Shown: positions 42,942 to 52,049, counted from the stretch's first letter. The stretch is DNA of 53,237 nt from an uncultured Gemmatimonadota bacterium (GCA_946887295.1 CAMPKP010000008.1:1-53237); one strand, 5' to 3'. Numbers and translations are program-made. Notes: generated by a model from the sequence alone, not told the origin.

Positions 42942-43469
42942 CTATCGCCGCGTGAAGATGACTTTGGCGGGATTGCCCAACACGATGCTTCTGGGCGGCA
43001 CGGTACCGCTCACGACCGAGCCCGCGGAGACGATCACGTCGTCCCCTATGTCGGCTCCACCCAGCACGACCGAGTTCGATCCCACCCACACCCGATGACC
43101 GATCCGCACGGACTTGCTCACGGTGCCCTGCTCCTGCAGCGGAACGTCCAAGCTATCGAAGACGTAAGTGCCGGTCAGGATGGTGCAGTTCGGGCTGATG
43201 AGCACGCCGTCGCCCAGGGTGAGACCCGCGGGCCCGGCGCCGACGAAGCAGCCCGTGGAGATCTGGACGCCGCGTCCCATGACGAAGGGGCCGCTGATCT
43301 TGACCTTGGAGAAGGCCGAGATGACGCACCCTGCCCCCCAGGTGGTGGAGGAGGCCAGATCCACCTCGGACTTCCCGCTGACGACGGCTCGGTGTTTCCA
43401 AAAGTAATAGAGACGCACCACCACCATCGGCGTCAGCGCCCGGCGGAGCAATTTTCCCATCTTGCCCAT
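42942..43469 (-). CDS. Hexapeptide-repeat O-acetyl/acyltransferase
   Basis: 175 residues from ATG 43469 (AGGAG 9 bases upstream; ATG 43460 is an alternative). Left-handed beta-helix repeats with GDGVLISPNCTIL, the typical SVRIGHRVWVGSNSVVLGGADIGDDVIVSAGSVV and VLGNPAKVI end, as in WcaF/LacA-like transferases. The N-terminal hydrophobic patch (LTPMVVVRLYYFW) may touch the membrane. First gene of the acyltransferase-FkbH-ACP unit, so it may use ACP-bound acyl rather than acetyl-CoA. A TATCTT box lies on the minus strand at 43555-43550. Confidence 0.85.
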   Translation of the reverse strand: MGKMGKLLRRALTPMVVVRLYYFWKHRAVVSGKSEVDLASSTTWGAGCVISAFSKVKISGPFVMGRGVQISTGCFVGAGPAGLTLGDGVLISPNCTILTGTYVFDSLDVPLQEQGTVSKSVRIGHRVWVGSNSVVLGGADIGDDVIVSAGSVVSGTVPPRSIVLGNPAKVIFTRR

Positions 43470-43763
43470 CGAGGGATCTCCTGCACCGCCGGGATCGAAG
43501 TCGGCGTGCGCGATGATCGGGTGCAAGTTCCTGGCCACCCGGGAGGCGCAAGATATCCGAGATGTCATGGGGGACAACCCCGAGAGAGCCGCGCGGCGAC
43601 GCAACGACCCTGCTGTGCCGGTGGCACGGCCGGCTCGCCCCGATATCTTCAAACCCGCTCCCCATAGCAGTATACGGGGCTTCACACCGACGGCTTCTAT
43701 CTTGCGACTCGGGGATATCTTGACCTCGGCCGCAACCCCGGCGCGAAGGACGACTCGTCGAGA
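43470..43763. promoter_or_regulatory. Divergent regulatory region with several TATCTT boxes
   Basis: 294 bases between the leftward acyltransferase operon and the rightward Ig-esterase gene. TATCTT occurs at 43639-43644, 43698-43703 and 43716-43721 on the plus strand and at 43555-43550 on the minus strand, three of them as GATATCTT. A short imperfect hairpin with CCCC/GGGG ends lies near 43660-43679. The 17-base core shared with 36192-36208 sits at 43727-43743. Confidence 0.5.
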
Positions 43764-46148
43764 ATGAAAGACTGCAGCGTATTGCCTGCTGATCGATATC
43801 TCGCCACCGGGCTGGGGCTCCTGGTGGGTCTCGGCCTGTGGGGATGCGCCGACGCAGGTCCGGGGCCGGAGAGCGGCCCACCGGCGCAACTGCGGGTCGT
43901 CGGGGGCGGCGGGCAGACCGGCACGGTCGCTCTGGCGCTCGGCGAGCCGGTCGTCGCCCGGGTGACCGACGCCGAGGACCGGCCCGTGCCAGGAGTGCTC
44001 GTCAGCTTCGTCGCGAGCCAGGGGAGCGGCGGCTTCGCCCCCGAGTCCAGGGTCACCGACGGAGACGGCAAAGCGCAGGCGGTGTGGACGCTCGGCACGC
44101 GCTCCGGCGCGCAGAACGGCAGTGTTGCCAGCGAGGGGCTGCCGTCCGCACCGCTTTCCGCGGTCGCGGCGGCGGGCGCGCCCGCGCGGCTCGCCTTCGA
44201 GTCGTCGCCCGAAGGTGCGATCGTGGGCGTCGACTTCAGCCCTCCGGTCGTGGTGCAGGTTCAGGATGACTTCGGCAACGTGGCGCCGACCTCGTCGGCC
44301 GACGTCCAACTGCACCTGAACAAGGGTACGCTCGTGGGCGGGGGGTCCGCTCCCGCGATCGAGGGCCGGGCGACGTTCGGCGGCCTGCGCATCGACCAGT
44401 CCGGCACCGGCTACGTGCTGACCGCCTCGACCGAAGGGCTGCCCGCCGCCACGAGTGCGGCGTTCCCCGTCGTGACGGCCGCCGCCGCCACGCTCCAGAT
44501 CGCGGCAGGCGATGCGCAGGCCGCCGCGGCCGGAGCCGCGGTGGCCGTGCCGCCTGCCGTCGTGGTCCGGGATGGCGGCGGCAACGGCATCGCGGGCGTC
44601 GAGGTGACGTTCGCGGTGACTGGTGGCGGAGGATCGGTCGCTCCGGAGATCACGACCACTGGAATCGATGGGCGCGCCGCACCGGAGCTGTGGACGCTGG
44701 GGACCGCCGTGGGGCGGAACACTCTTCGGGCATCCGCCGCCGCGCTTCCCGGCGCTTCGGTGGAATTCACCGCCGAGGCCAGGCCCGGCCCGGTGAGTCC
44801 GTCGCGCTCCACCGTCACCGCGACCCCTTCGTCCGTCCTCACCGGCGAGACGAGCACGATCGAGGTGACCGCCATGGACGCCTTCGGGAATGCGGTCCCG
44901 GGAGCCTCCGTGCAGCTCAGCGCCACCGGTGCCGGGAATACCCTCGTTCAGCCCCCCGTCACCGACGCCGATGGAAGGGCGAGCGGCAGCCTCGGCTCGA
45001 CCAGCGCCGGAAGCAAGACCGTCTCCGCCGACGCAGGCGGTGTGACCCTGGAGCAGCAAGCCACCGTCGTCGTGGAGAGCGCGCCGACCGTGACGTCCGT
45101 CGAAGTGAGCCCCGGCCAGGCCGCTCTCGTCGTGGATCAGACCACCGCGCTCACGGCCACGGTCCTCGACCAGGAGGACCAGCCCATGGACGGCGTGCCG
45201 GTGAGCTGGAGCAGCAGCGATCCCGCCGTCGCCAGCGTCGCCGCCGATGGCGTCGTGACCGCGCACGACGTGGGCAGCGCGACGATCACCGCGACGGCCG
45301 CGGGCGAGAGCGGGAGCGCTCAGATCTCGGTGAGCTTCGGCGAGGGCGCCCGAACCGACCTCACCTACTGCACCATCGACGGTGTCGCGGACAAAATGGA
45401 CGTGTACGTGCCCAGTGCCTCGAAGCCCCGGCCCCTGCCCGTCGCGGTGCATGTGCATGGCGGCGGGTGGGTGAGCGGAAGCCGCTCCACCGGAACCCGG
45501 TTCGCCGAGATGAAGCAGGTGCTGCTCGACCGCGGGTACCTGGTCGTGAGCCTCGACTATCGCCTGGCGCCCGCGTACAAGTACCCGGCGCAGATCCAGG
45601 ACGTGAAGTGCGCCATCCGCCACCTTCGGGGACGGGCCGCGCGGTACGGCCTGGACCCCGACAGGATCGGCGTGTGGGGAGGCAGCGCGGGCGGCCAGCT
45701 GGTCGCCCTGCTCGGCACCGCCGGCCCCGCGGTCGGCTTCGACGACGTCGGCGGATTTCAGGGGGAATCGAGCGAGGTGCAGGCGGTAATCGCGCTGTCC
45801 GCCATCACCGATTTCACCCACCCCGACGAGCTGCGGGACGACTATGGCCGGGTGTTCCGGACCTGGCCGGACCCCGATTCACCCGAGATGATCGAGGCCA
45901 GTCCCGTCACCCACGTGTCGGCGGATGACGCTCCGTTCTTCTTCATCGTGGGGGACGAGGACGACCTGGTGCTCCCGGCCCAATCGGTCCGGATGAACCA
46001 GCTGCTGCTGGATGCCGGGGTGACCTCGTCCCTGCTCCGGGTGCTCCACGCCGATCACGATTTTCAGCCGGTCTCCGGTCCCATCGACCCCACGTCCCAG
46101 GAGATCACGGCCCGGATGGCCGCCTTCTTCGATCAGCACCTCCGCTGA
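43764..46148 (+). CDS. Lipoprotein with Ig-like repeats fused to an alpha/beta-hydrolase (esterase) domain
   Basis: 794 residues. Lipobox GLWGC (Cys28), then about four invasin-type (Big_1) repeats (about 40-445; each with TDxDGxA and WTLGT or similar), one Big_2 unit (about 450-530, WSSSDPAVASVAADGVVTA), and a C-terminal hormone-sensitive-lipase/feruloyl-esterase-like hydrolase: oxyanion HVHGGGW near 560, nucleophile elbow GGSAGG near 640, Asp in GDEDD near 730 and His near 762. The stalk presumably holds the esterase on the cell surface, where it could deacylate sugars. Next to a glycan acylation module. Confidence 0.88.
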   Translation: MKDCSVLPADRYLATGLGLLVGLGLWGCADAGPGPESGPPAQLRVVGGGGQTGTVALALGEPVVARVTDAEDRPVPGVLVSFVASQGSGGFAPESRVTDGDGKAQAVWTLGTRSGAQNGSVASEGLPSAPLSAVAAAGAPARLAFESSPEGAIVGVDFSPPVVVQVQDDFGNVAPTSSADVQLHLNKGTLVGGGSAPAIEGRATFGGLRIDQSGTGYVLTASTEGLPAATSAAFPVVTAAAATLQIAAGDAQAAAAGAAVAVPPAVVVRDGGGNGIAGVEVTFAVTGGGGSVAPEITTTGIDGRAAPELWTLGTAVGRNTLRASAAALPGASVEFTAEARPGPVSPSRSTVTATPSSVLTGETSTIEVTAMDAFGNAVPGASVQLSATGAGNTLVQPPVTDADGRASGSLGSTSAGSKTVSADAGGVTLEQQATVVVESAPTVTSVEVSPGQAALVVDQTTALTATVLDQEDQPMDGVPVSWSSSDPAVASVAADGVVTAHDVGSATITATAAGESGSAQISVSFGEGARTDLTYCTIDGVADKMDVYVPSASKPRPLPVAVHVHGGGWVSGSRSTGTRFAEMKQVLLDRGYLVVSLDYRLAPAYKYPAQIQDVKCAIRHLRGRAARYGLDPDRIGVWGGSAGGQLVALLGTAGPAVGFDDVGGFQGESSEVQAVIALSAITDFTHPDELRDDYGRVFRTWPDPDSPEMIEASPVTHVSADDAPFFFIVGDEDDLVLPAQSVRMNQLLLDAGVTSSLLRVLHADHDFQPVSGPIDPTSQEITARMAAFFDQHLR

Positions 46149-46154
46149 ATCACC

Positions 46155-46844
46155 TCACCGGAGCCCGGCAGGATAGTCCCGGCGATCGACCGGCTGAGCT
46201 GCCGCGGGGCTGAGGCTCCGCTTCGCTCCCGGGAGCACTCCGACCTCCCGCGCCTTGCGCCGGAAGCCCGGGCCGTGATCCACCGGCAGCCCCGTTTCGG
46301 CCTGCCACTGGTGCACCATCTCGTGCAGCAGGGTGTGCTCGACCTCCGCCCACGGATGGCGAACGGTGTGACGCCGGCTGATGGCGATCTCGATCGGTTT
46401 GCCGGTGCGCAGATCCACGCTCAGCTCCCCCAGCCGGGTCCGCATCCGGCTCGAGAGCCGGATGGGCAGGCTGCCGAGGGCGCCGCCGAAGTGCTCGGCA
46501 TTGAGCCGCTCGTGGGCCGTGACCAGCCGGTGGAGCAGCAGGAGGTCCCCCGGGCGAGGGCGCTCCCGGCGGGAAGCGGGGGCACCCGACACGTGCCGCT
46601 CCACCGGAAACTCGAGGAACTCGCGCTCGGCCAGGCGCCGCACCGCTCGCGGAAGCGCGGGGTCGAGAAAGCGGACGATGGCGCGGAGCACCCGGTCGGG
46701 CGCGTAGGCGTAGCCCTGGTGGATCCGCAGCACCCGCCGGGCCCCCAGACTCACCATCACGATGCGATTGGTGTGAGTGACGATCCGGCTCACGCCCCTG
46801 AGACCGAGCAGGCGCAGGCGGGCGGGCAGCTGCTCGGGGCTCAC
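46155..46844 (-). CDS. SprT-like zinc metalloprotease domain protein
   Basis: 229 residues from GTG 46844. The C-terminal half has the SprT/Spartan-type motif HTLLHEMVHQWQ (HExxH) with a third His in DHGPGFRRKARE. The N-terminal half (about 110 residues) contains THTNRIVMVSLGARRVLRIHQGY and looks like a separate small domain. SprT proteins cleave DNA-bound proteins in eukaryotes; bacterial roles are unclear. It starts in the stop of the metallophosphoesterase gene (GTGA). Confidence 0.82.
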   Translation of the reverse strand: MSPEQLPARLRLLGLRGVSRIVTHTNRIVMVSLGARRVLRIHQGYAYAPDRVLRAIVRFLDPALPRAVRRLAEREFLEFPVERHVSGAPASRRERPRPGDLLLLHRLVTAHERLNAEHFGGALGSLPIRLSSRMRTRLGELSVDLRTGKPIEIAISRRHTVRHPWAEVEHTLLHEMVHQWQAETGLPVDHGPGFRRKAREVGVLPGAKRSLSPAAAQPVDRRDYPAGLR

Positions 46845-47713
46845 AGACCCTGATCGCCTCCGGCGACCGAAACCGTGACCCGGGGTTGCCCGGCCCGGGC
46901 GAACGAGGAGGCGTCGGAGCGGTGGAACAGCCTGCTGGACGGCTCCCACCGGTAGTGCTGGATGTGGACGGCGCCCGAGTCGATGCTGACGAGGTTGAAG
47001 ACCGAGGGGCGCCCTCCGCGGGAACGTGAGCTGTGGGTGCCCGAGGTGCTGACCGCGACCGTGCCGTCGATCTGCCCCGCTCCCTCGTGGTGGTCGTGGC
47101 CGCAGAGCACGACATCGGCACCGGTGGCGAGGAGGCGCCGATGCGCCGACCTCCAGCGCGCGAGGCCCATTCGCCGGGATACCGGGCCGCGAAGCACGTT
47201 GTGATGGGTCACCAGCACGCGCGCGACCGCCGGGGGTGCGTTGCCGAATATCGCCGTCACCCGATCGGTCTCCGACCTCGGCAGATGGCCCTTCACCGCG
47301 ACGTCACGCAGGTTCCACGTCAGCGATCCTGCGGCGACGCCGTAGCTGCTCAGCGCGCCGGCGATGATGGCGCCGGGGATCTCGAGCACCGGCGTGAGAT
47401 CGCCGAAGTAGCGGGAATACTTCCGGTACTTCGGGGCCTGACCGAACAGGCCGAGCGGGCTCTTCCACCACTCGATGTCGTGGTTGCCCGGGACCACCAG
47501 CACCGGGGCGTGGGGTCTCAGGCGGTTGAGAAACGCGTGCGCCGCCTGAAACTCACCGTGCCGCGCGCGCTGGGAGAGGTCGCCGGAGATGACCGTGGCG
47601 TCGAGCCCCAGCGTCGGCAGGAAGCTCTCGAGGGCCTCGATCTGGGGCAGCTCCGCGAAGCCGCCGAAGTGGAGGTCCGAGAGGTGGGCGATGACGACCC
47701 GGTCGGCGCTCAT
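46841..47713 (-). CDS. Calcineurin-like metallophosphoesterase
   Basis: 290 residues. The five metal motifs are all present: HLSDLHFG, ISGDLSQ, VPGNHDIEW, VLVTHHN and LCGHDHHEG. Resembles CpdA-like phosphodiesterases, so hydrolysis of a cyclic nucleotide or phospholipid-like phosphodiester is likely, but the substrate cannot be read. Begins one base after the DUF4139 gene stop and overlaps the SprT-like gene. Confidence 0.9.
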   Translation of the reverse strand: MSADRVVIAHLSDLHFGGFAELPQIEALESFLPTLGLDATVISGDLSQRARHGEFQAAHAFLNRLRPHAPVLVVPGNHDIEWWKSPLGLFGQAPKYRKYSRYFGDLTPVLEIPGAIIAGALSSYGVAAGSLTWNLRDVAVKGHLPRSETDRVTAIFGNAPPAVARVLVTHHNVLRGPVSRRMGLARWRSAHRRLLATGADVVLCGHDHHEGAGQIDGTVAVSTSGTHSSRSRGGRPSVFNLVSIDSGAVHIQHYRWEPSSRLFHRSDASSFARAGQPRVTVSVAGGDQGL

Positions 47714-47714
47714 C

Positions 47715-49106
47715 TCACCAGATGATGCGGAGCCGGTACGTCACCGCGGCCTCGCCCCGGGCCGGGACCTTGGTCCGGAACCGGGTGCGGGTGGAGGAGA
47801 GCTTCTCCGCCGGTACCGAGCTCGACACCACGGCCCACTCGCCCGCCCGCTCCTCGATCACATCCACGGTGCTGACGCTGTCGGTGGCGTTGCGTACGGT
47901 CACGCGGTAGTCCGCCGTCGCGACGGTCCGGACCCCGTGTGCCTTGGTGCTGTCCCGCCGCGTGACGTAGCCGGTCTGCACCCGCCGGGCCGTCAGGTCG
48001 AAGGCGACCCCCGCGTCGAGGCGGAGGTCCCGCCCCGCCGGGGTATGATCGATCGACGCCTCACCGACCAGCTGCGGCCGGCCCGCGCTGTCGGGCTGAT
48101 AGAGCCGCGCCACGCCGCCGGGCAGCGGCCGGTCGCCGAACGCGCTCTTGTGCGGCCGCTTCAGGGTGTAGCTCACCTCGACGGGCGCCTCCGTCTCCTC
48201 GCCCTGCTGCGGGACGTAGCCCCAGTACGGGACCAGGCCCCGCACGACGTAATTTCGCTCATACCCGACCTCGACCGGCTCGAAGAGCGCTACCGAGGTC
48301 GTGAGCCCGGGGAGCAGGGTGCTCTTGCCCGGCAAACTGTAGAGGTGGAACTCGCCCACCCGCTGCTCGGCGGCGGCCTCGTCGGCGAAGGCCATCGCAG
48401 CCTCCATCCTCCGCTCCAGAGGGCGGGGCGGCTGGGGCTGCTTGTCCGCGCGGCCCACCGACCCGGCGAGGAGCTGAACATCGGCGTTGTCGGCGCGGAG
48501 CCCCTGGGACTCCAGCACCGCCATGCCGGCGACCCGTGCCGCGCGGCCGCCGAGCATCACCTGGTAGCTCGCCTGCCAGGTGGCTCCGCCGGTGAAATAT
48601 CCGAGGCGAAGCCGCTCCAGCGACCGGGCGCTCCGGATCTCGAGATTCGTCGTGGGGTCCGCGACCACGACGTCGCCCGGGTAGAGGGCGGCGCCGGGGG
48701 GTTGGAAGGTGACGGTGCCGTCCGGCAGCTGAAGCCGCAGCGGGTCGACGCCGAGCACGAGGGCGCTGAGCGTATCCTTCGACTCCGGGAGCCGGAACAC
48801 GACTCGCCGCCCCACCGACCGCCGCAGCACGCTTCCCTCGTCGGTGGCGCCGTCGTAGACCAGGCGGGTGATCGCGACGGCGGAGTCGAGGGGAAAGATC
48901 GAGGCCGGATCGAGCGGGCCGAGGGCGACCCTGTGAGTCGAGGCGCCCCTGGGCACCGCGACCGACAGCTCACGGCGCACCAGGACCCGGCCGTCGTTAT
49001 AGATGGTGAGGCTGGTCTGGGCGAAGAGCGGGGCGACGAGGGCGCACGGGAGCGCGGATGCCAGGCCCCCCGCCACCAGGAGCGTCTTGCCGACGGCCTT
49101 CTTCAT
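47715..49106 (-). CDS. Secreted DUF4139-type protein
   Basis: 463 residues: signal peptide (residues 1-30, PLFAQ), then a beta-rich protein whose start TSLTIYNDGRVLVRRELSVAVPRG and end YRVTVRNATDSVSTVDVIEERAGEW plus KVPARGEAAVTYRLRIIW are typical of DUF4139 proteins. The family is of unknown role; a periplasmic or outer-membrane position is likely. Overlaps the upstream zinc-ribbon gene by ATGA. Confidence 0.8.
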   Translation of the reverse strand: MKKAVGKTLLVAGGLASALPCALVAPLFAQTSLTIYNDGRVLVRRELSVAVPRGASTHRVALGPLDPASIFPLDSAVAITRLVYDGATDEGSVLRRSVGRRVVFRLPESKDTLSALVLGVDPLRLQLPDGTVTFQPPGAALYPGDVVVADPTTNLEIRSARSLERLRLGYFTGGATWQASYQVMLGGRAARVAGMAVLESQGLRADNADVQLLAGSVGRADKQPQPPRPLERRMEAAMAFADEAAAEQRVGEFHLYSLPGKSTLLPGLTTSVALFEPVEVGYERNYVVRGLVPYWGYVPQQGEETEAPVEVSYTLKRPHKSAFGDRPLPGGVARLYQPDSAGRPQLVGEASIDHTPAGRDLRLDAGVAFDLTARRVQTGYVTRRDSTKAHGVRTVATADYRVTVRNATDSVSTVDVIEERAGEWAVVSSSVPAEKLSSTRTRFRTKVPARGEAAVTYRLRIIW

Positions 49107-49393
49107 TTCAGTGTCTCCATGGCCACGCGGCTCGCGATCCGCCGCACGATGATGTAGGTCGCCAGGACGGCGATGGCCCCATAGATCCGAGCCATCGGGT
49201 CGTGAGGCATGGTGAGTGCGACGTAGACTCCCATCAGGAGCGTCGCGGCCAGGGAGATGCGATTGGCGATCCGGGATGCACGCCGGGAGCGTTCCGCGCG
49301 GCACTGGGGGCACAGATCGCCCCAGGCGAGCCCCACGACCCGGCGCTCGCACCGGGCGCAGGGAACCTCAGGCAGCCCGCCGCGCGACAGCAT
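49103..49393 (-). CDS. Small zinc-ribbon membrane protein
   Basis: 96 residues. Two Cys pairs, CARC and CPQC (residues 12-15 and 28-31), form a probable zinc ribbon, followed by two membrane helices (about 45-62 and 70-86). The first 26 bases lie inside the end of the isocitrate dehydrogenase gene, and its end overlaps the DUF4139 gene. Function unknown. Confidence 0.7.
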   Translation of the reverse strand: MLSRGGLPEVPCARCERRVVGLAWGDLCPQCRAERSRRASRIANRISLAATLLMGVYVALTMPHDPMARIYGAIAVLATYIIVRRIASRVAMETLK

Positions 49394-50384
49394 GACCGAA
49401 CTCCTCCGTCGAGGCGGTGCCGCCGATATCGCGGGTCCGGATCCCGTCGGCGACGATCGTGTCCACCACCGCGCGGCGGATGCGGTCGGCGCGGTCCAGC
49501 TCGCCCAGGTGGTCGAGCATCATGGCGGCAGCCAGGATCTGCGCCGACGGATTGGCCACGCCCTGCCCCGCGATGTCGGGGGCGCTGCCGTGGACCGCCT
49601 CGAAGATCGCGGCCTTGGTGCCCACGTTCGCGCCCGGCGCGAGGCCGAGTCCGCCCACCAGACCCGAGACCTCGTCGCTCAGGATGTCGCCGAACATGTT
49701 GGTGGTCACCATGACGTCGAACTGCTCGGGCCGGAGCACCAGCTGCATCGCGGTATTGTCCACGATCATGTCGTTGGACTCCACCCGTCCGGCGTACTCG
49801 GCGGCGACCTCGCGACCGACCTCGAGAAACAGGCCGCTCACCATCTTGAGGATGTTGGCCTTGTGGACGATGGTGACCTTGCGACGGCCGTGCCTGACGG
49901 CGTACTCGAAGGCGTAGCGCACGATGCGCTCGCAGCCGGCGCGGGTGACGATCGCCATGGACTCGCCCACCGCGCGCGGGTCGTCGCCGATCTGCACGAA
50001 GTGCTCGACCCCGATGTAGAGGCCCTCGAGGTTCTCCCGCACCAGGACGATGTCCACGTTGTCGAACCGGCCGCCGGGGACGATCGTCTTGGCGGGCCGG
50101 ATGTTGGCGTAGAGCTCGAATTCCTTCCGGAGGCCGACGTTGACCGAGCGGAAGCCGGTGCCGATCGGTGTGGTGAGCGGGCCCTTGAGAGCCACGGCGT
50201 TCTTGCGGATGCTCTCGACGGTGGCGTCGGGGAGCGGGGTGCCGGTGGCCTCGACGGCGCTGACCCCGGCCAGCTCCTCGTCCCAGTTGAACCGCAGCCC
50301 GGTCGCCTCGAGCACTCTCACGGTCTGGGCCGTGATCTCCGGACCGATCCCGTCCCCGGGGATGAGGGTGACGTCGTAGGTCAT
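49368..50384 (-). CDS. NAD-dependent isocitrate dehydrogenase family protein
   Basis: 338 residues. Beta-decarboxylating dehydrogenase with [11 protein letters not shown], the substrate loop [46 protein letters not shown], the VHKANILK catalytic Lys, [26 protein letters not shown] and [18 protein letters not shown]. The S-x-N-x-x-L-R substrate loop favours isocitrate over isopropylmalate or homoisocitrate. TCA cycle role. It shares ATGA with the upstream secreted-protein gene. Confidence 0.92.
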   Translation of the reverse strand: MTYDVTLIPGDGIGPEITAQTVRVLEATGLRFNWDEELAGVSAVEATGTPLPDATVESIRKNAVALKGPLTTPIGTGFRSVNVGLRKEFELYANIRPAKTIVPGGRFDNVDIVLVRENLEGLYIGVEHFVQIGDDPRAVGESMAIVTRAGCERIVRYAFEYAVRHGRRKVTIVHKANILKMVSGLFLEVGREVAAEYAGRVESNDMIVDNTAMQLVLRPEQFDVMVTTNMFGDILSDEVSGLVGGLGLAPGANVGTKAAIFEAVHGSAPDIAGQGVANPSAQILAAAMMLDHLGELDRADRIRRAVVDTIVADGIRTRDIGGTASTEEFGHAVARRAA

Positions 50385-51049
50385 GGCCCGCCGGTATCGA
50401 GGGGAAGCACCGCGGCGAGGGCGGCGTCGAGCGCCTCGCGCGGGTTGGCGCCGCTCCCGGTGGCGAGCGAGCGCCACAGCACCTTTCCGGAGCGGGTGTC
50501 GGCGGCGGCGAGCGAGAGATCGGCCCGGATCCGCCCGTCGGCCTGGCGGCCGAAGCCGAGCGAGGCCGGCACCATCACCATCCGTCCTCCGACCACGGCC
50601 ATCAGGTTGCGCAGCGACGAGCGCAGCGGATCGGGCACGTCGCGGAGCTTGGGCGAGCGAAGGGCCGCCTGCCCCATCTGATCGGGATCGCCGACGATGC
50701 CGGGCGAGCGCCGCGCCACCTTGCGCAGCTCGGCGGGCAGCACCCAATGCACCTCGGGCGCGCGGCCGGTGAAGGCATCGCCGATCAGCGAGTCGGCCCA
50801 CATGAGCGCGGTCCGCCGGTCGCGGTAGGGCGCGTAGATCGTATCGGCCTGGAGCGCCGGATCGGGGGCGATCAGCGTGATCGGCATGAGCGCGACGCTC
50901 TGCCCGACCAGCGCCTCGGTCGGCACCGGCGCCACGAGCGGCGCCTGCGGCACCCCCGGGGCTGCGGGAGGGGTCGGCTCGGGCTGCTGTGCCCCCGCCG
51001 CGCAGCTGAACGAGAGCAGCGCGGCGATGATCGATGGGATTTGCTTCAC
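50381..51049 (-). CDS. Secreted protein, function unknown
   Basis: 222 residues from GTG 51049. Signal peptide (cut after GAQ), Pro-rich segment (residues 22-45), then a domain with ALMWADSLIGDAFTGRAPEVHWV and DLSLAADTRSGKVLWRS-like strands (VNPREALDAALAAVLP-type end). The second half is like proteins that measure or display periplasmic activities (TolB-like or DUF-type beta domains), but I do not recognise it securely. A TACTTT box on the minus strand (51061-51056) makes the G of GTG exactly +7: leaderless. Confidence 0.65.
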   Translation of the reverse strand: MKQIPSIIAALLSFSCAAGAQQPEPTPPAAPGVPQAPLVAPVPTEALVGQSVALMPITLIAPDPALQADTIYAPYRDRRTALMWADSLIGDAFTGRAPEVHWVLPAELRKVARRSPGIVGDPDQMGQAALRSPKLRDVPDPLRSSLRNLMAVVGGRMVMVPASLGFGRQADGRIRADLSLAAADTRSGKVLWRSLATGSGANPREALDAALAAVLPLDTGGP

Positions 51050-51111
51050 GGCGGGAAAGTAAACGGTCGGGGGGGAGGGTTGAAGCCTCGCGCGGCACGG
51101 GCCGCACCGCC

Positions 51112-51978
51112 CTACTCCAGCGACAGCCCTCCGTCCACCACGATCGTCTGCCCCGTGATGTGCCGCGCGGATTCGGAGCAGAGGAAGGAGACGACGTGGG
51201 CCACGTCCTCCGGTTCCGCGACGCGCCCGAGCACCGAGCTCTTCTGCGCGCGCTCGACGACCTCGGAGGGGAGCATCGCCATCCGCTCGGTGCGGATGAA
51301 GCCGGGCGCCACGGCGTTCACGTTGACGTTGGCGGGACCCAGCTCGACGGCGGCCGCGCGGGTGAGGCCGAGCAGCGCCGCCTTGCTCGCCGCGTAGTTG
51401 GAGACGCCGAAGCCGGGCCGCTTGGCCTGGTGTGCGCTCACGTTCACGATCTTGCCGAAATGCTGCTGCCGGAAGATCGGCGCCACCGAGCGGATGCAGT
51501 TGAAGGCGCCGGTCACATTGGTGTCGAGCACCTCGCGCCATGCCTGCTCGCTCAGGCGCCAGAGGGCCCCGTCGTTCGCGATGCCCGCGTTGTTCACCAG
51601 GAAGTGGACTCCGCCGAGCCGCTGGCGGACCTCGGACACGAAGCGGTCGACCTCGTCGCGGTCCCGCACGTCGCAGCGGCCGGCGTAGACCCCTGCACCC
51701 ATGGCAGCCAGCGCCGTCTCCGTCAGCAGCGCCTGCTCGACCACGTCGCGCCCCGGAAGATTCACGAAGCAGAAGGCGACGTTGCAGCCCAGCTTCCCGA
51801 ACTCCATCACCACCGCCCGGCCGAGGCCGGTGGCGCCTCCGGTGACCAGCGCGACCTTGCCTCTCCATCCCTTCCGGACCGGCTGCGGCTCTGGCTCCTC
51901 GACGGCGGCGCCGCTGGCGTCCGGGGCCTCGTATTCCCACGAGGGTCGGTGGCCGAAACCAAAGGATGGCAAGGGCAT
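51112..51978 (-). CDS. Short-chain dehydrogenase/reductase, FabG-like
   Basis: 288 residues from ATG 51978. A 42-residue N-terminal extension (SWEYEAP ... EEPEPQP) precedes a classical SDR: TGGATGLGRA (NAD(P) binding), LVNNAGI, catalytic NYAASKAAL (Tyr, Lys) and the C-terminal SARHITGQTIVVDGGLSLE. Most like 3-oxoacyl-ACP reductases, but the substrate is open. Promoter TTGCCG (minus 52015-52010), 17-base spacer, TACCTT (51992-51987), 9 bases before ATG. Confidence 0.88.
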   Translation of the reverse strand: MPLPSFGFGHRPSWEYEAPDASGAAVEEPEPQPVRKGWRGKVALVTGGATGLGRAVVMEFGKLGCNVAFCFVNLPGRDVVEQALLTETALAAMGAGVYAGRCDVRDRDEVDRFVSEVRQRLGGVHFLVNNAGIANDGALWRLSEQAWREVLDTNVTGAFNCIRSVAPIFRQQHFGKIVNVSAHQAKRPGFGVSNYAASKAALLGLTRAAAVELGPANVNVNAVAPGFIRTERMAMLPSEVVERAQKSSVLGRVAEPEDVAHVVSFLCSESARHITGQTIVVDGGLSLE

Positions 51979-51986
51979 GGAGTCCG

Positions 51987-52015
51987 AAGGTACGGCGCGC
52001 CCGGGACGACGGCAA
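51987..52015 (-). promoter_or_regulatory. Promoter of the SDR gene
   Basis: Minus strand TTGCCG (52015-52010), 17-base spacer, TACCTT (51992-51987). The ATG begins 9 bases after the -10 box, giving a 2-base leader. The divergent cstA promoter starts only 35 bases away. Confidence 0.6.
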
Positions 52016-52049
52016 GCCGCCCCGCTGGCCCCGCCCCGGTGGCGCTCCA

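Noticed and set aside
43470..45821. In-frame leftward extension of the acyltransferase to 959 residues
   Set aside because: The extra part is antisense to the Ig-esterase gene and lacks domain motifs; the acyltransferase starts at 43469 with a ribosome site.
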